64,000 nt of DNA from assembly GCF_018613695.1 (NCBI RefSeq), contig NZ_JAGGPR010000001.1, positions 162,313-226,312 on the forward strand, read 5' to 3'. A model generated the notes under the pieces. That model saw only the letters and a program-made list of their open reading frames with translations, was not told the DNA's origin and did not search any database. Position 1 is the first letter of the stretch; every line of letters begins with the position of its first letter. The stretch comes from Arthrobacter sp. ISL-95. Lineage in GTDB: Bacteria > Actinomycetota > Actinomycetes > Actinomycetales > Micrococcaceae. Positions 19,651 through 28,659 of this stretch are shown here, piece by piece. The position numbers and the translations under genes are program-made.

Positions 19651-19772
19651 CCGTCCCAGCGTGCGGTAGGGACGGAATGGGGTAGGTGGGCCCGCCAGGG
19701 GCCCACCACACCGGGACGGTTCCGGGGTACATCGGAACCGTCCCAACAGCCTCTTCACCCGCGAGGAGGCTG
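19651..19772 (+). repeat. Cluster of hairpins between glpD and glpF
   Basis: The 172-base gap holds four inverted repeats in a row. They are CCGTCCC/GGGACGG (19651-19657 with 19669-19675), GGTGGGCCC/GGGCCCACC (19685-19693 with 19699-19707), GGGACGGTTCC/GGAACCGTCCC (19713-19723 with 19734-19744) and CAGCCTC/GAGGCTG (19747-19753 with 19766-19772). The CCGTCCC and GGGACGG heptamers occur twice each, so the first and third stems can swap partners, giving mutually exclusive folds. The structures could attenuate transcription or stabilise parts of the glp mRNA. No T-run follows any of them. Confidence 0.6.
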
Positions 19773-19797
19773 ACAACAGAAAAATGAGGAGTCAAAG

Positions 19798-20550
19798 ATG
19801 TCTCTTGGAATTGTTTTCCTTTCCGAAGTATTCGGAACCATGATGCTGACCCTGTTGGGCTGCGGTGTCGTGGCAAACGTTGCGCTCAAAGGCACCAAGG
19901 GCAACAACGGTGGATTCTTGATGGTGACGTGGGGCTGGGGTATTGCGGTCTTCGCGGGCGTTTTCGTGGCTGCAAAGTCCGGTGCGCACCTCAACCCGGC
20001 CGTCACTTTAGGCCTGTTGGTCAATCAGAAAGCAGAATACGCCCCAGGCGTTCCCGTGGATTTCGCGTCCACCCTGACGTACTTCGGCGCTGAATTGCTC
20101 GGCGCATTCCTGGGTGCTGTTGTTTGCTGGCTCGCTTACAAGCAGCACTTCGATGAGGAGCCCGTTGCGGCAAATAAGTTGGGCACCTTCTCCACCGGTC
20201 CGGCCATCCGTTCCACCCCGTGGAACCTCATCACCGAAATCATCGGCACGTTCGTCCTGGTCTTCGTCATCCTGACCTTCGGCGGCACCCCCTCAGGCCT
20301 CGGCCCGCTGGCAGTTGCACTGCTTGTTGTCGGTATCGGCGTTTCCCTCGGTGGCCCCACCGGTTACGCCATCAACCCCGCACGTGACCTTGGCCCCCGC
20401 ATCGCCCACGCCCTCCTTCCCATCAAGGGCAAGGGCAGCAGCGACTGGGCATACTCCTGGATTCCGGTCGTCGGACCGCTGGCTGGCGGTGCCCTCGCAG
20501 GGCTTGTGGCCATCTGGGTGCCGGACATCATGCCCGCACTCGCAGGCTAG
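19798..20550 (+). CDS. glpF: Glycerol uptake facilitator (aquaglyceroporin)
   Basis: This is a 250-residue MIP-family channel with six membrane helices that conducts glycerol by facilitated diffusion. Both pore-lining NPA boxes are present: GAHLNPAVTLG near residue 65 and GYAINPARDLGPR near residue 193. The Asp after the second NPAR is typical of glycerol-conducting members. A ribosome-binding site (TGAGGAG) precedes the ATG. It lies between glpD and glpK; trapping of glycerol by GlpK drives net uptake. Confidence 0.95.
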   Translation: MSLGIVFLSEVFGTMMLTLLGCGVVANVALKGTKGNNGGFLMVTWGWGIAVFAGVFVAAKSGAHLNPAVTLGLLVNQKAEYAPGVPVDFASTLTYFGAELLGAFLGAVVCWLAYKQHFDEEPVAANKLGTFSTGPAIRSTPWNLITEIIGTFVLVFVILTFGGTPSGLGPLAVALLVVGIGVSLGGPTGYAINPARDLGPRIAHALLPIKGKGSSDWAYSWIPVVGPLAGGALAGLVAIWVPDIMPALAG

Positions 20551-20631
20551 TAATGCACTCACTCGCAACACCCATCCGCACGTTGTAGATCACCACCTGA
20601 GCAGCTAACAAAAACAGACAAGGACGTCACC

Positions 20632-22146
20632 ATGAATCAATACGTCATCGCCATCGATCAGGGCACCACCAGCTCCCGTGCCATCGTCTTCGACCACACG
20701 GGCAACATCGTCTCCACAGGCCAGATGGAGCACGAGCAGATCTTCCCGCAGGCCGGCTGGGTGGAGCACAACCCCGCCGAAATCTGGAACAACACCCGCG
20801 AAGTCATTGCCTCAGCCCTGTCCAAGGCGAACCTGACACGGCACGACATCGCCGCCGTCGGCATTACCAACCAGCGCGAAACCGCTGTCGTCTGGGATAA
20901 GAACACCGGCGAGGCCGTCTACAACGCCATCGTCTGGCAGGACACCCGCACCCAGCCGATCGTCGATGAACTGGCACAGGACGGGGGAGTGGAGCGCTTC
21001 AAACAGAAGGTCGGCCTTCCGCTGGCAACGTACTTCTCCGGCACCAAGATCAAATGGATCCTGGACAACGTCGAAGGCGCCCGTGAGAAAGCCGAAGCCG
21101 GCGACCTCCTCTTCGGCAACACCGATGCCTGGGTTCTTTGGAACCTGACAGGCGGTGTGGACGGCGGTGTGCACGTTACTGACGTCACCAACGCCTCCCG
21201 CACCCTGTTCATGGACCTTGAGACACTGCAGTGGGACCAGGAAATCCTGGACGTCTTCGGTGTCCCGGCCTCCATGATGCCTGCCATCAAGTCCTCCTCC
21301 GAGGTGTACGGCCACGTCCACACCTCGCAGTTGCTTCGCGAAACGCCGGTAGCCGGCATCCTCGGCGACCAGCAAGCAGCAACCTTCGGTCAGGCCGCAT
21401 TCCAACCAGGGGAAGCCAAAAACACCTACGGCACCGGCTGCTTCCTGATCTTCAACACCGGCGAAGAGATCGTCCACTCCAAGAACGGCCTCCTCACCAC
21501 CCTCGGCTACAAACTGGGCGACGCCAAGCCGCACTACGCCCTCGAAGGATCCATCGCCGTCACCGGGTCCTTGATCCAGTGGCTCCGCGACAACCTCGGC
21601 ATGATCAGCTCCGCCCCGGAGGTCGAGGAACTCGCCGCCGGTGTTAAGGACAACGGCGGCGTTTACATCGTCCCGGCGTTCTCAGGCTTGTTTGCACCGT
21701 ACTGGCGTGCAGACGCACGCGGCGCGATCGTCGGCCTCACGCGGTTCGCCAACAAGGGCCACATCGCCCGGGCGGCACTGGAAGCAACTGCTTTCCAGAC
21801 ACGCGAGGTACTCGACGCCGTCAACGCCGATTCAGGTGTCCCGCTCACCGAACTGAAGGTCGACGGCGGCATGGTCGCCAACGAAGCCCTCATGCAGTTC
21901 CAAGCAGACATCCTGGGAGTACCCGTAGTCCGTCCGAAGGTGGTCGAAACCACGGCCCTTGGCGCTGCCTACGCCGCTGGCCTCGCGGTCGGATTCTGGA
22001 AGGACCTGGGCGAGCTCAGCGCTAACTGGAACGAAGACAAGCGCTGGGAACCGCAGCTGCCGGCAGAAGAGCAGGAGCGCCAGCTGCGCCTCTGGAAGAA
22101 GGCTGTAACAAAGTCGATGGACTGGGTCGACGAAGATGTGAAGTAG
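20632..22146 (+). CDS. glpK: Glycerol kinase
   Basis: GlpK phosphorylates glycerol to glycerol 3-phosphate, the substrate of GlpD. The FGGY-family N-terminal motif [15 protein letters not shown] is at residues 5-19. The substrate region VEHNPAEIW, the [15 protein letters not shown] segment and the C-terminal ATP-binding part [19 protein letters not shown] are intact. At 504 residues it is full length. It is the last gene of the glp set and is followed by a strong terminator. Confidence 0.96.
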   Translation: MNQYVIAIDQGTTSSRAIVFDHTGNIVSTGQMEHEQIFPQAGWVEHNPAEIWNNTREVIASALSKANLTRHDIAAVGITNQRETAVVWDKNTGEAVYNAIVWQDTRTQPIVDELAQDGGVERFKQKVGLPLATYFSGTKIKWILDNVEGAREKAEAGDLLFGNTDAWVLWNLTGGVDGGVHVTDVTNASRTLFMDLETLQWDQEILDVFGVPASMMPAIKSSSEVYGHVHTSQLLRETPVAGILGDQQAATFGQAAFQPGEAKNTYGTGCFLIFNTGEEIVHSKNGLLTTLGYKLGDAKPHYALEGSIAVTGSLIQWLRDNLGMISSAPEVEELAAGVKDNGGVYIVPAFSGLFAPYWRADARGAIVGLTRFANKGHIARAALEATAFQTREVLDAVNADSGVPLTELKVDGGMVANEALMQFQADILGVPVVRPKVVETTALGAAYAAGLAVGFWKDLGELSANWNEDKRWEPQLPAEEQERQLRLWKKAVTKSMDWVDEDVK

Positions 22147-22158
22147 TCATCTCACGAC

Positions 22159-22235
22159 AGAGGTTCCGGGGACTCCCGCCCGCCCGCTTCGCGGTGCCCA
22201 CCACACCATGGCGGGGAGTCCCCGGAACCTCTTTT
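22159..22235 (+). terminator. Intrinsic terminator of glpK
   Basis: AGAGGTTCCGGGGACTCCC (22159-22177) pairs perfectly with the 19 bases at 22214-22232 and is followed at once by TTTT. The loop is unusually long (36 bases) and contains GC-rich sequence that can fold internally. It lies 12 bases after the glpK stop. Confidence 0.8.
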
Positions 22236-22277
22236 GGCGCACGGCCGTCTTACACCCAGCCCATGGGTTTGGTGGGG

Positions 22278-22283
22278 TAAGGT
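22278..22283 (+). promoter_or_regulatory. Candidate -10 box for leuS leader transcript
   Basis: TAAGGT fits the actinobacterial TANNNT pattern and lies exactly six bases before the ATG of the leader peptide, so transcription would begin at or next to the start codon and the mRNA would be leaderless. No clear -35 hexamer is seen. The same -10-to-start geometry recurs upstream of leuA. Confidence 0.45.
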
Positions 22284-22289
22284 ATTGGT

Positions 22290-22316
22290 ATGCGTGCGAT
22301 CCTTCTGCTTAGCTAG
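22290..22316 (+). CDS. Leucine leader peptide of leuS
   Basis: This is a tiny reading frame, MRAILLLS, with three consecutive leucine codons (CTT CTG CTT) and a TAG stop. It is followed at once by one GC-rich hairpin and then by an intrinsic terminator, the arrangement of ribosome-mediated attenuation. When charged tRNA-Leu is scarce the ribosome would stall on the Leu run and free leuS from termination. The peptide resembles the leuA leader at 47551 (shared MRA-x-LLLS core). No Shine-Dalgarno is visible, consistent with a leaderless transcript. Confidence 0.75.
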   Translation: MRAILLLS

Positions 22317-22370
22317 CCGCTCGGCTTTACTAGCCGTGCGGCCGCCCCTCCATTGTTGAGGGGCTTTTGT
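22317..22370 (+). terminator. leuS attenuator: pause hairpin and terminator
   Basis: CCGCTCGGC (22317-22325) pairs with GCCGTGCGG (22333-22341) with one T-T mismatch, beginning directly after the leader stop codon. A second hairpin, GCCCCTC (22344-22350) with GAGGGGC (22358-22364), is followed by TTTTGT, a classic intrinsic terminator. It stands about 70 bases before the leuS start, so it must be bypassed for leuS expression. Confidence 0.75.
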
Positions 22371-22436
22371 GTGTCCGGGACATTCCGGTGCCAAGCAGGA
22401 GTCAAAACCGCCATCGAAGAACAGAAGAGGGCAGCA

Positions 22437-24965
22437 GTGAGCGTTCAGCCGGAGACAGAGACCGGAACAGCACCAACAGCCGCAGCCGAAGTGCCTGAAG
22501 AGGGCGTCTACAGCTTCGCTGCGATGGAAGCCAAGTGGCCGCAGGTGTGGGAGGACCTCAAAGTCTTCACCCCTGCCGACGACGGTTCCAAGGAACGCCG
22601 CTACGTGCTGGACATGTTCCCCTACCCCTCCGGCGACCTCCACATGGGCCACGCAGAAGCGTTCGCCATGGGCGACGTCGTAGCGCGCTACCTGCGCCAG
22701 AAGGGCTTCGACGTCCTGCACCCCATCGGGTGGGATTCTTTCGGGTTGCCTGCTGAGAACGCTGCGATCAAGCGCAACGCTCACCCCAGCGAGTGGACGT
22801 ACGCCAACATTGACACCCAGGCGGCGTCGTTTAAGCGTTACGCCATCTCTGCCGACTGGTCCCGCCGCATCCACACGTCAGACCCGGAGTACTACCGGTG
22901 GACCCAGTGGCTGTTCAAACGCTTCTACGAGCGTGGCCTGGCTTACCGCAAGGACTCACCCGTTAACTGGTGCCCCAAGGACCTCACCGTCCTGGCGAAC
23001 GAGCAAGTAGTCAACGGTGCTTGTGAGCGTTGCGGCACGCCTGTCACCAAGAAATCCCTGAATCAGTGGTACTTCAAGATCACCGATTACGCTGACCGCC
23101 TCCTCGAAGACATGGACCAGCTGAAAGGCCACTGGCCTGAGCGCGTTCTGGCCATGCAACGCAACTGGATCGGCCGTTCAGAAGGAGCCCACGTACGCTT
23201 CGTCATCGAAGCCACGCAAGACCGTGCCGAGCGCGAAGTTACGGTGTTCACCACGCGGCCGGACACCCTCTACGGTGCAACGTTCTTCGTTGTCGCAGCG
23301 GATGCGCACCTGGCCCTGGACCTGGTGACTCCGGAACAGCACGATGAATTGATGGCCTACCGCGAGAAGGTCAAGGCCCTCTCCGAAATCGAGCGCCAGT
23401 CCGCCGAACGCGAGAAGACCGGCGTCTTCACCGGCCGCTACGCCATTAACCCGCTCAACGGCGAGAAGCTCCCCGTGTGGGCCGCTGACTACGTCCTGGC
23501 CGACTACGGCACAGGTGCCATCATGGCCGTGCCGGCCCACGACCAGCGCGACCTCGACTTCGCCAATGCCTTCAACCTGCCTGTCCGGGAAGTGTTGGAG
23601 ACCGGCGCCGAAGACCCGGCAGAGACCGGTATTGCCACTGCCGGCGAAGGTAAGCTGAAGAACTCCGGTGACCTGGATGGCTTGTCCAAGTCCGAAGGCA
23701 TACCCGCAGCAATTGAGATTCTGGAGAAGCTGGGAACCGGTGAGAAGTTCGTCAACTTCCGGCTGCGTGACTGGCTGCTGAGCCGCCAGCGTTTCTGGGG
23801 CACCCCTATCCCCATCATCCACTGCGGTGAATGTGGCGAAGTGCCCGTCCCCGACGACCAGCTCCCGGTCAGGTTGCCGGACAACCTGCGCGGTGAGGCG
23901 TTGTCACCCAAGGGAACTTCACCTCTGGCCGCCGCTGTCGAGTGGGTCAACGTCCAATGCCCCAACTGCGGCCGTGCTGCGCAACGTGACACGGACACCA
24001 TGGACACGTTTGTGGACTCGTCCTGGTACTTCCTGCGGTTCGTCTCGCCCGACTACACCGAAGGCCCGTTTGATCCCGAAAAGATCAACAATTGGATGCC
24101 CGTTGGACAGTACGTAGGAGGCGTGGAGCACGCCATCCTGCATCTGCTCTACGCACGTTTCTTCACCAAAGTCATCAAAGACATTGGCCTGATTGAGGCC
24201 AACGAACCGTTCTCGGCACTGCTCAACCAGGGCCAAGTACTCAACGGCGGCAAGGCCATGAGCAAGTCCCTGGGCAATGGTGTGGATTTGGGCGAGCAGT
24301 TGGACAAGTTCGGCGTCGACGCCGTCCGCCTCACCATGGTCTTCGCCTCCCCACCGGAGGACGACGTCGACTGGGCGGACGTTTCGCCGTCGGGTTCGGC
24401 CAAGTTCCTGGCCCGTGCCTGGCGCCTTGGCCAGGACGTCAGCAGCGAACCCGGTGTCGATCCTGCCACCGGTGACCGTGCTCTGCGAACAGTCACGCAC
24501 AAGACCATCGCCGACGCCGCCGAACTGTTGGACAACAACAAGTTCAACGTGGTGGTTGCCCGTCTGATGGAGCTGGTTAATGCCACGCGCAAGACCATCG
24601 ACTCGGGTGCAGGTGCCGCAGATCCCGCCGTTCGTGAAGCCGTGGAAGCCGTAGCAGTGATCCTGAGCCTCTTTGCGCCATACACCGCTGAAGATCTCTG
24701 GAACACCCTCGGCCACCCTGCTTCCGTGGCCAATGCGGGCTGGCCTCAGCACGACGACGCACTGCTGGTTCAGGATACGGTCACCGCAGTGGTCCAGGTT
24801 CAAGGCAAGGTTCGCGACCGCTTGGAAGTCTCGCCGGACATCACCGAGGACGAGCTGCGTGAACTCGCCCTGGCCTCGGACAACGTCCAGCGGGCCCTGG
24901 ACGGCCGCGGCATCCGGACGGTTATCGTGAGGGCACCTAAACTGGTGAACATCGTCCCTGCCTAG
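22437..24965 (+). CDS. leuS: Leucyl-tRNA synthetase
   Basis: This class I synthetase of 842 residues charges tRNA-Leu. The HIGH-like motif is [14 protein letters not shown] near residue 63 and the KMSKS-like motif is [10 protein letters not shown] near residue 612. Between them are the CP1 editing domain ([17 protein letters not shown]) and the zinc-binding regions with Cys pairs (CGECGEV; CPNCGR). The C-terminal anticodon-binding and tail domains are present. I chose GTG at 22437 with AGAGGG upstream; the frame is open farther 5' but runs into the attenuator terminator, so the longer form is not real. Confidence 0.95.
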   Translation: MSVQPETETGTAPTAAAEVPEEGVYSFAAMEAKWPQVWEDLKVFTPADDGSKERRYVLDMFPYPSGDLHMGHAEAFAMGDVVARYLRQKGFDVLHPIGWDSFGLPAENAAIKRNAHPSEWTYANIDTQAASFKRYAISADWSRRIHTSDPEYYRWTQWLFKRFYERGLAYRKDSPVNWCPKDLTVLANEQVVNGACERCGTPVTKKSLNQWYFKITDYADRLLEDMDQLKGHWPERVLAMQRNWIGRSEGAHVRFVIEATQDRAEREVTVFTTRPDTLYGATFFVVAADAHLALDLVTPEQHDELMAYREKVKALSEIERQSAEREKTGVFTGRYAINPLNGEKLPVWAADYVLADYGTGAIMAVPAHDQRDLDFANAFNLPVREVLETGAEDPAETGIATAGEGKLKNSGDLDGLSKSEGIPAAIEILEKLGTGEKFVNFRLRDWLLSRQRFWGTPIPIIHCGECGEVPVPDDQLPVRLPDNLRGEALSPKGTSPLAAAVEWVNVQCPNCGRAAQRDTDTMDTFVDSSWYFLRFVSPDYTEGPFDPEKINNWMPVGQYVGGVEHAILHLLYARFFTKVIKDIGLIEANEPFSALLNQGQVLNGGKAMSKSLGNGVDLGEQLDKFGVDAVRLTMVFASPPEDDVDWADVSPSGSAKFLARAWRLGQDVSSEPGVDPATGDRALRTVTHKTIADAAELLDNNKFNVVVARLMELVNATRKTIDSGAGAADPAVREAVEAVAVILSLFAPYTAEDLWNTLGHPASVANAGWPQHDDALLVQDTVTAVVQVQGKVRDRLEVSPDITEDELRELALASDNVQRALDGRGIRTVIVRAPKLVNIVPA

Positions 24966-24976
24966 CAGGTATTGAA

Positions 24977-25003
24977 CGGCCGCCGGCAGTCTGCCGGCGG
25001 CCG
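24977..25003 (+). terminator. Hairpin after leuS
   Basis: CGGCCGCCGGCA pairs perfectly with TGCCGGCGGCCG around a three-base loop (gtc), 12 bases after the leuS stop. No T-run follows, only a weak TCATCTTT further on. It also lies just upstream of the degV ribosome-binding site. Confidence 0.55.
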
Positions 25004-25024
25004 GCCATCATCTTTGGAGGTCGC

Positions 25025-26008
25025 GTGCCTGAGCGAGAACCACCCGCATGGATATGGCTCAAGGAAAGAGTGGCGCGTCTCCGGCAGCCAACCGCGCCGG
25101 TTGTGGTCGCGGACGTGCCGTTGGCCGCCGTCGTCAAGACTGCGATCGTCACTGATTCCGCAGCTGCCCTGCCTCCGGATTGGGTGTCCGCCTTCACGGC
25201 CGACGGGCGTCTGGCAGTTGTTCCCATGCCGGTTATGGTTGGGACCGAAATCTACGGCGAGGGTGAAGACGATATTACCCAAACCCTCTCTTTGGCTCTC
25301 GCTTCGGGCGCCTCGGTGAAAACTTCACGGCCATCACCCGGGCAGTTTGAGCAGGCTTACCTCGCTGCGCAACGCCACGGCTTCGAGTCTGTGGTGTCCA
25401 TCCACATTTCGTCCGAACTCTCCGGAACCGCTGACGCCGCCAGGCTGGCCGCGGCAAGGGTAACCATTCCGGTCGAAATAGTGGACTCGCGCACAGTGGG
25501 AATGGCACAGGGAATGGGCGTGCAGAGTGCCGTCGTAGCAGCAGCCGATGGCCAAGGAGCCGCAGAAGTCCGCGGTTTCGCCGAAAAGCGCATGGAGCGC
25601 ACCAAAGTCTATTTTTACGTACCCAGCCTCGAACAATTGAGGCGGGGTGGCCGCATCGGTGCGGCAGCATCCCTGTTCGGGACCGTCCTTGCCATCAAGC
25701 CCATCCTGGCGGTCGACGGCGGCAGGATCGTTCCGCTGGAAAAGGTCCGTTCCGCTGCGCGCGCCATAGCTCGCCTTGAGGAAATCGTTACCGCGGACGT
25801 GGCCTCCCGCCCCGCCGGCCAGCAACGATTGGCCGTTCACCACTTTGGCAATCAGTTGGAAGCCGAAGCCCTGGCCGCACGCCTGAACGAGAAATGTCCG
25901 GACTGCCCGGTACCGCAAATCAGTGCGCTCCCGGCTGTGCTGGCAGCACATGCAGGCTTGGGAGTTCTTGCGGTCATCGTGGGTGAGAGCAGTACGCCTA
26001 CGGACTGA
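25025..26008 (+). CDS. DegV family protein (fatty-acid binding)
   Basis: The 327-residue product begins with about 35 residues of basic linker and then the DegV fold, VKTAIVTDSAAALPPDW. DegV/FakB proteins bind a fatty acid in the cytosol and, with a FakA kinase, can present it for phosphorylation. Visible signatures are SVKTSRPSPGQFEQAY, SVVSIHISSELSGTADAA with the lipid-contacting Ser, VDSRTVGMAQGMGVQ and LEQLRRGGRIGAAASLFGT. No FakA kinase is in the window. GTG at 25025 has TTTGGAGG upstream. Confidence 0.88.
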   Translation: MPEREPPAWIWLKERVARLRQPTAPVVVADVPLAAVVKTAIVTDSAAALPPDWVSAFTADGRLAVVPMPVMVGTEIYGEGEDDITQTLSLALASGASVKTSRPSPGQFEQAYLAAQRHGFESVVSIHISSELSGTADAARLAAARVTIPVEIVDSRTVGMAQGMGVQSAVVAAADGQGAAEVRGFAEKRMERTKVYFYVPSLEQLRRGGRIGAAASLFGTVLAIKPILAVDGGRIVPLEKVRSAARAIARLEEIVTADVASRPAGQQRLAVHHFGNQLEAEALAARLNEKCPDCPVPQISALPAVLAAHAGLGVLAVIVGESSTPTD

Positions 26009-26081
26009 TCCTTGGGTCCTTTTATCCACATAGAGCACCTGGGCCCCGTCGTTCCCGCAGTAGGAGCCATAGGCTCGAAAT

Positions 26082-26912
26082 ATGCCACGCCGGAACCGGG
26101 ATGCCTCCCCAGATGCCGCAACGCAGGCAGCCCGACAGCGTTTTGCATCGCGTCTGGGTACCGGGACCCAAGCTCTTCCGCTGCTGCAGCTGCCACTCGA
26201 GGCCGGGCCGGCCTTTGATGAGTCAGAGCAGGAAGCCCAGCTGCATCACGCAGGGACCCGGTGGCGGACCCCGTGGCGGGTTGCTGCCCTCCTGGCCATC
26301 CTGGCAGTTGGCATAATTGCTTGGCACCTATGGCAGTCTGCTGTGGGACAGCCAAGTTCCGAACCGCTCAGTCCTTCATTTTCTTCCAGCCCTGCACTGC
26401 CGGAGTTGTTGGAAACTCCGCGGGCAGGAGCCTCGGGGCCTGGCGGGAGTGTGGTTGTGCACGTGGCCGGTGCCGTGCAGAAGCCCGGTGTCGTGGCATT
26501 GCCCCAGGGCAGCAGGGTCTTTGAGGCAATAGACGCAGCCGGGGGTGCTGCCTCCAACGCGGAACTCAATGGGCTCAACCTTGCTGAGGTGGTCATCGAC
26601 GGAGCCAAGGTCGTCGTTCCATTGGTGGGTGAGATACCGCCCCCCGCGTCGTCCCCACTTGCCGGAGGTTCCGGCAGCCCCAGCGGAAGCACGGCCCCTG
26701 CGGCTCAAGGGGCGAAAGTCAACATCAACACAGCCTCATTGGAGGAATTGGGCACCCTGCCCAGAGTTGGTCCCGTGACTGCGCAAGGAATCATTGACTG
26801 GCGAAAAGAGCATGGACCTTTTGCTTCCATAGATGAACTCGACGCCGTTGACGGCATTGGACCTAAGCTCATGGAGTCCCTCAAAGATCTGGTAACGGTG
26901 CAGGGTGGCTGA
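26082..26912 (+). CDS. comEA: Competence protein ComEA, helix-hairpin-helix DNA receptor
   Basis: This 276-residue membrane-anchored DNA-binding protein has a single N-terminal transmembrane helix near residues 69-90 (VAALLAILAVGIIAWHLWQ). A SLBB-like domain (VVVHVAGAVQKPGVVALPQGS) and a Pro/Ser/Gly linker follow. The C-terminal helix-hairpin-helix pair is KVNINTASLEELGTLPRVGP with DAVDGIGPKLMESLKDL. In naturally transformable bacteria ComEA binds incoming double-stranded DNA outside the membrane. The ribosome-binding site is weak. Its stop overlaps the comEC start by eight bases. Confidence 0.9.
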   Translation: MPRRNRDASPDAATQAARQRFASRLGTGTQALPLLQLPLEAGPAFDESEQEAQLHHAGTRWRTPWRVAALLAILAVGIIAWHLWQSAVGQPSSEPLSPSFSSSPALPELLETPRAGASGPGGSVVVHVAGAVQKPGVVALPQGSRVFEAIDAAGGAASNAELNGLNLAEVVIDGAKVVVPLVGEIPPPASSPLAGGSGSPSGSTAPAAQGAKVNINTASLEELGTLPRVGPVTAQGIIDWRKEHGPFASIDELDAVDGIGPKLMESLKDLVTVQGG

Positions 26913-28659
26913 GTCAGCGGGGGTGGCCGGTCCCCCTCTGCTCACTCGTACTCAGGGCAGCGCTGGGTCACCGAAGCGCACGGACTTGAGGCTGATCCCT
27001 GCCGTGCTGGTCACCTGGTCTGTTGCTTTTGCAGGATCCCTGATCGACGCAGCGTGGTCCGCAGCACTGGCGGGAGTCATGGCGCTGGTGGGGACACTGC
27101 TGCTGGTCAGGACACGGCGGCATCGGCGGGCCGTGCCACGGGCTAGAACGATTTCTGCAACCCTTGCCTTGGCAGGCGTCCTGGGTGCAGCCGTGGCTGT
27201 TAGTTGTGCTGTCACAGCCAACACACGCGAAGGAGGGCCACTGGCAGAAGCTGTGGCAGAGGGAAGCGGTGTCCTTATCGAAGTGCGCATCACCGGAGTT
27301 CCCGCGGAGGTCCCTGCGCCGGGCCACTCCGGTGGCAACCGATGGTCGGTGGAGGCGGGTCTGGTTGAAGTCACCTCCAAGGGTTCAGTGACACAAGGCT
27401 CCGCAGACGTGATGGTGGTCGGTGGAAATGGCTGGCAGGACGTACGGCCCGGGCAGCACGTCAGAACCTCAGGAACGTTGAAGCCTGTGCGGGAGGGACA
27501 AGCGCAGGCGGCTCTCTTGGCCGCAGCCTCCGCCCCCGTTGTCCTCACGTCTGCTTTTGATGTCCGGCACTCGGCCTTCGATCTGAGGCGACAGTTCGTC
27601 GCAGCATCGGGGTGGTTACCTCCGGACCCCGCCGGGCTGTTGCCCGGAATGGTGACCGGAGACACCAGCGCGCTGCCGGAAAGTCTCAAGGCAGATATGA
27701 AGACAACAGGAATGACACATCTGACTGCGGTCAGCGGCGCCAATTGTAGTTTGGTGCTGGGTGGCTTCATTCTGATAGCGAGATGCCTCAGGTTGACCCG
27801 CCCGCTAGCCGGGATTTTTGCTGCATGCGGTTTGCTGGCCTTTGTTGTCATGGTAGGGCCGGACCCCAGTGTTCTACGAGCTGCTGTGATGGGGACCGTG
27901 GGGCTGGCTGCCTTGGTTGGAGGCCTGCGGGGTCGGTCCCTAACCTTCCTGTGCCTGGCCACCATCATTCTGTTGCTGCTGGATCCGAGCATGGCGTCAA
28001 ATGTCGGGTTCCTCCTGTCCGTTCTGGCAACCCTGGGTATCATTCTGCTGGCAACCCGGATTGCGTCGTGGATTCCTTCCACGGTGCCGCGCTGGCTGGC
28101 CGCCGGTATTGCGGTGCCGCTATCCGCCCAATTGCTGTGCGGTCCGGTCATCGCGGCCCTTCAACCACAGTTCACTCCTTACGCCCTGGTCGCCAACGTG
28201 GTGGCTGGTCCATTGGTAGCGCCAATAACCATCTTCGGAACCTTTGCCGTTCCGCTGGCCGCCGTCCTTCCGTGGTTGGCTGCGGCGCCCGTAGCTGTGG
28301 CCGGGGTCTGCGCAGGAGTGGTGGCAGGCTTGGCCCGGTTCTTCGCCCATCTGCCCGGGGCGGCCCTGCCATGGGCCGAAGGTCCGGCCGGAGTCTCGGC
28401 GATGGTGGCCCTATCGGTCGTTTCCGTGCTGGTGTTCTGGATGATGCTGCACCCGACAGGAGTGGTGCACCAGGTCATGATGCTGCATCGCGCGGTGATG
28501 CTGACGATAGAGCGCGGTGCAAGACGCAAACATGGCAGACTTGAAGCCTGCAAAAAATCGTCCGGAAGGAATCACCTGTGGCTGCTGCCCAAAACACCCG
28601 GGCCAAGAGCATCGCGGCGAGCACCGTCACCTGGCGCGATGCGGCGCCGGCCGCCGTAG
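26905..28659 (+). CDS. comEC: ComEC/Rec2-type DNA uptake channel without metallo-beta-lactamase domain
   Basis: This multi-spanning membrane protein (584 residues) has the ComEC competence core: an OB-like extracellular part (about residues 90-200) and then LLPGMVTGDTSALPESLKADMKTTGMTHLTAVSGANCSLV, with the Ser-Gly-Ala-Asn signature of the family. A long run of transmembrane helices follows. The C-terminal metallo-beta-lactamase-like domain of longer ComEC proteins is missing. The last 82 bases overlap holA in another frame and encode a basic, low-complexity tail. Such short forms occur in actinobacteria. GTG at 26905 overlaps comEA. Confidence 0.87.
   Translation: MAESAGVAGPPLLTRTQGSAGSPKRTDLRLIPAVLVTWSVAFAGSLIDAAWSAALAGVMALVGTLLLVRTRRHRRAVPRARTISATLALAGVLGAAVAVSCAVTANTREGGPLAEAVAEGSGVLIEVRITGVPAEVPAPGHSGGNRWSVEAGLVEVTSKGSVTQGSADVMVVGGNGWQDVRPGQHVRTSGTLKPVREGQAQAALLAAASAPVVLTSAFDVRHSAFDLRRQFVAASGWLPPDPAGLLPGMVTGDTSALPESLKADMKTTGMTHLTAVSGANCSLVLGGFILIARCLRLTRPLAGIFAACGLLAFVVMVGPDPSVLRAAVMGTVGLAALVGGLRGRSLTFLCLATIILLLLDPSMASNVGFLLSVLATLGIILLATRIASWIPSTVPRWLAAGIAVPLSAQLLCGPVIAALQPQFTPYALVANVVAGPLVAPITIFGTFAVPLAAVLPWLAAAPVAVAGVCAGVVAGLARFFAHLPGAALPWAEGPAGVSAMVALSVVSVLVFWMMLHPTGVVHQVMMLHRAVMLTIERGARRKHGRLEACKKSSGRNHLWLLPKTPGPRASRRAPSPGAMRRRPP

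Noticed and set aside
22353..22436. The longer leuS N-terminus
   Set aside because: It would put the coding start inside the attenuator terminator, and the GTG at 22437 has a proper ribosome-binding site.
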